From Coriobacteriia bacterium (GTDB lineage: Bacteria > Actinomycetota > Coriobacteriia > Anaerosomatales > PALSA-660): 46,305 nt of DNA. Shown here piece by piece: positions 44,844 to 46,305 of this stretch. The translations under genes were made by a program, and so were the position numbers. Within the stretch, counting starts at the first letter, position 1, and the number at the start of each line of letters is the position of its first letter. The stretch lies in contig JAHEXP010000008.1 in assembly GCA_023252055.1 (NCBI GenBank), positions 1 to 46,305 on the forward strand, in the 5' to 3' direction. The notes beneath the pieces were generated by a model. That model searched no databases and was not told the DNA's origin. It worked only from the letters and a program-made list of their open reading frames with translations.

Positions 44844-46305
44844 GGCGCGAGTTGCTGTACCCGTAGTAGCCCCGGTTGTGTACCGCATCGATGGGGCCCC
44901 AGACCGCGAGACCCAGCACGCGCGCTCCGACATTGTGGAGTTGCTCGTGCCCGGCCCGGGCAGCGTCGCGCCTCGTGACTCCGATGCGCGCGACCACGAG
45001 CACGCCATCCACCCAGGCGGTGGCCGCGGCCGCGTCGGCGGTGGCGAGCACCGGAGCGGTGTCGAGAATGATCCAATCAGCGGACTCGCGCAGCGCCGAG
45101 ACGATCCGGTGCATCGCCTCGGATCCCAGCAACTCGCTCGGGTTCGGCGGCAGCGGGCCCGGGGCGATGACGGTCAGGTGCTCGTAGCCCTTCGGCTCCT
45201 GAAGTGCTTCCGATAGCGAGTTCGCTCCGGACAGCACGCTCGACAGGCCGATGCCGTAGTCGATGTCGAAGAACCGCTCCGCCGCAGGCAGGTAGAAGTC
45301 GCAAACGACGAGCACGACCTTGCTCCCGGTCTTCGCGAGGGCGGTGGCCAGGTTCGCGGCCACAGTGGACTTGCCCTCGCTCGGCACCGCGGAGGTGACG
45401 AGGATCGTCTTGATCCCCTTGTCGAAGTTCACGAAGCCCAGGTTGTTGCGGAGCATGCGGTATGCCTCCGCTGCCGAGCTCCCCGGTCGATCCGTGAGTG
45501 TGAGCCGCTGCAACTCGCTCTTGCTCACCCGTTCCGTCGGGATGTTCGCAAGCACCGGAGCGCCGTAGAGACCGGCCGCCTCTTCGGGCGACTTGATGCG
45601 GGTATCCAGCTGGTCCGCGACGAACGCGACAGCAAGCCCGAGGAGAAGGCCGATGGCGAGGCCGAGCATGAGGTTGCGCGCGGGCTTCGGGGAGACGGCG
45701 ACCGGGTCGGGGGTGGCGCTCGCGAGCACGGTACCCGCGCCCGTAGCCAACTGCTGCGCGATGCGCAACTGCTCCAGCTTGTCGGCCAGTGAGGTGTAGA
45801 GGTCTCGGGCGGCTTGAAGCCGGGCCTGGTCCGCGACCGAGGGCGTCGCCGTCGCTGCGATGGACGCGATCTGCCTTTGGGCAGCCGAAAGGCGCTGCTG
45901 GACGTCGTCGGCGGCGGTCTTGATGCTGGCGCTCTGCGTGTCGCGAGACCAAGCCACGTACGCTCCGGCGAACCCGTTAGCGAGGTCGGTGGCCCCGTTG
46001 ACCGAGGAATCGACGGCATGGATCTCGATATTGTTGGTCCCCGTGTCCGCCGAAGCGACGACGCGTTCCAGAAGCTTGGCGGGCGACTCATGGAGGCGCA
46101 GGTCCGCGATGACCTGGCTTGCGATGCGAGCGGAGTTGATGACTTCGACCTGGGTCTGCACTATGTCGCGTCCGGCCTGGAATGACTGGTCGGGCTGGGG
46201 CGTGCCCAAGATGGCGACACCGGCGTCCTGCTGGGTCACGAGTACCAGGGCGACGCCTTGGTACTCGGGCTCTTGCAGCAGGGTGTACGCGGCCGCGGCG
46301 AGGGT
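44830..46305 (-). CDS. Wzc-like chain-length determinant/BY-kinase, partial
   Basis: Co-polymerase controlling export and chain length, cut by the right edge; the frame stays open to base 46305, so the N-terminus with the first membrane helix is missing. Visible parts are the periplasmic Wzz domain with a coiled-coil segment, the second membrane helix NLMLGLAIGLLLGLAVAFV, and a fused BY-kinase domain. Walker A is SAVPSEGKST and Walker B is WIILDTAPVL. Walker A' reads VVLVVCDFYLP, lacking the first Asp and the Arg of the usual DxDxR pattern. The Tyr cluster NRGYYGYSN is at the C-terminus. It is the first gene of the Wzc-Wzx-Wzy run. Confidence 0.93.
   Translation of the reverse strand, partial: TLAAAAYTLLQEPEYQGVALVLVTQQDAGVAILGTPQPDQSFQAGRDIVQTQVEVINSARIASQVIADLRLHESPAKLLERVVASADTGTNNIEIHAVDSSVNGATDLANGFAGAYVAWSRDTQSASIKTAADDVQQRLSAAQRQIASIAATATPSVADQARLQAARDLYTSLADKLEQLRIAQQLATGAGTVLASATPDPVAVSPKPARNLMLGLAIGLLLGLAVAFVADQLDTRIKSPEEAAGLYGAPVLANIPTERVSKSELQRLTLTDRPGSSAAEAYRMLRNNLGFVNFDKGIKTILVTSAVPSEGKSTVAANLATALAKTGSKVVLVVCDFYLPAAERFFDIDYGIGLSSVLSGANSLSEALQEPKGYEHLTVIAPGPLPPNPSELLGSEAMHRIVSALRESADWIILDTAPVLATADAAAATAWVDGVLVVARIGVTRRDAARAGHEQLHNVGARVLGLAVWGPIDAVHNRGYYGYSNSRRESS

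Overview
The window is high-GC bacterial chromosome, densely packed, with many 1-8 bp start/stop overlaps (GTGA, ATGA, TGATG). I see no rRNA, tRNA, CRISPR array or insertion sequence, and no gene-free stretch reaches 300 bases. The HspR repressor gene inside a dnaK-grpE-dnaJ-hspR-clpB order, with a HAIR-like operator at the dnaK promoter, points to Actinomycetota. The NiFe-hydrogenase maturation genes, nickel importer, 2x[4Fe-4S] ferredoxin and thioredoxin system fit an anaerobic, hydrogen-metabolising lineage such as Coriobacteriia. That placement is inference.

Layout. (1) 1-3306, plus strand: GNAT acetyltransferase, LytS-type sensor kinase, LytTR response regulator and YfcE-type phosphodiesterase in one overlapping operon, ending at a strong bidirectional terminator. 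(2) 3378-15684, minus strand: in transcription order nikR, nikM(N), nikQ, nikO, a zinc-ribbon/HEPN protein, hypF, hypC, hypD, hypE, a DMT-family exporter, a glucose-6-phosphate isomerase and a lipoprotein. This reads as a nickel import to hydrogenase maturation pipeline; hypA, hypB and the hydrogenase itself are not in the window. (3) 15796-18528, minus: a PIN-membrane-TPR fusion protein, trxB, trxA and a small helical protein. (4) 18751-22627, plus: lon, a sugar-nucleotide epimerase and an unknown protein; then a ferredoxin on the minus strand. (5) 23157-29909, plus: the heat-shock operon.

(6) 29936-30471, minus: a monohaem cytochrome c lipoprotein and a small two-helix membrane protein. (7) 30599-46305: a surface polysaccharide locus, almost all minus strand. 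It holds a polyprenyl-phosphate sugar transferase, a polysaccharide deacetylase, one plus-strand epimerase, three GT4 glycosyltransferases, a UDP-GlcNAc 4,6-dehydratase/2-epimerase/RmlD-like reductase set (probably UDP-L-QuiNAc or UDP-L-FucNAc), another epimerase, a Wzy-like polymerase, a Wzx-like flippase and a Wzc-like Wzz/BY-kinase cut by the right edge. Together they describe a Wzy-dependent polysaccharide pathway.

The most unusual items are the PIN-membrane-TPR fusion, the zinc-ribbon HEPN gene translationally coupled to hypF, the His-rich tail on the nickel ATPase, the degenerate Walker A' motif in the Wzc-like kinase, and a recurrent GGGTAnnnT promoter signature.
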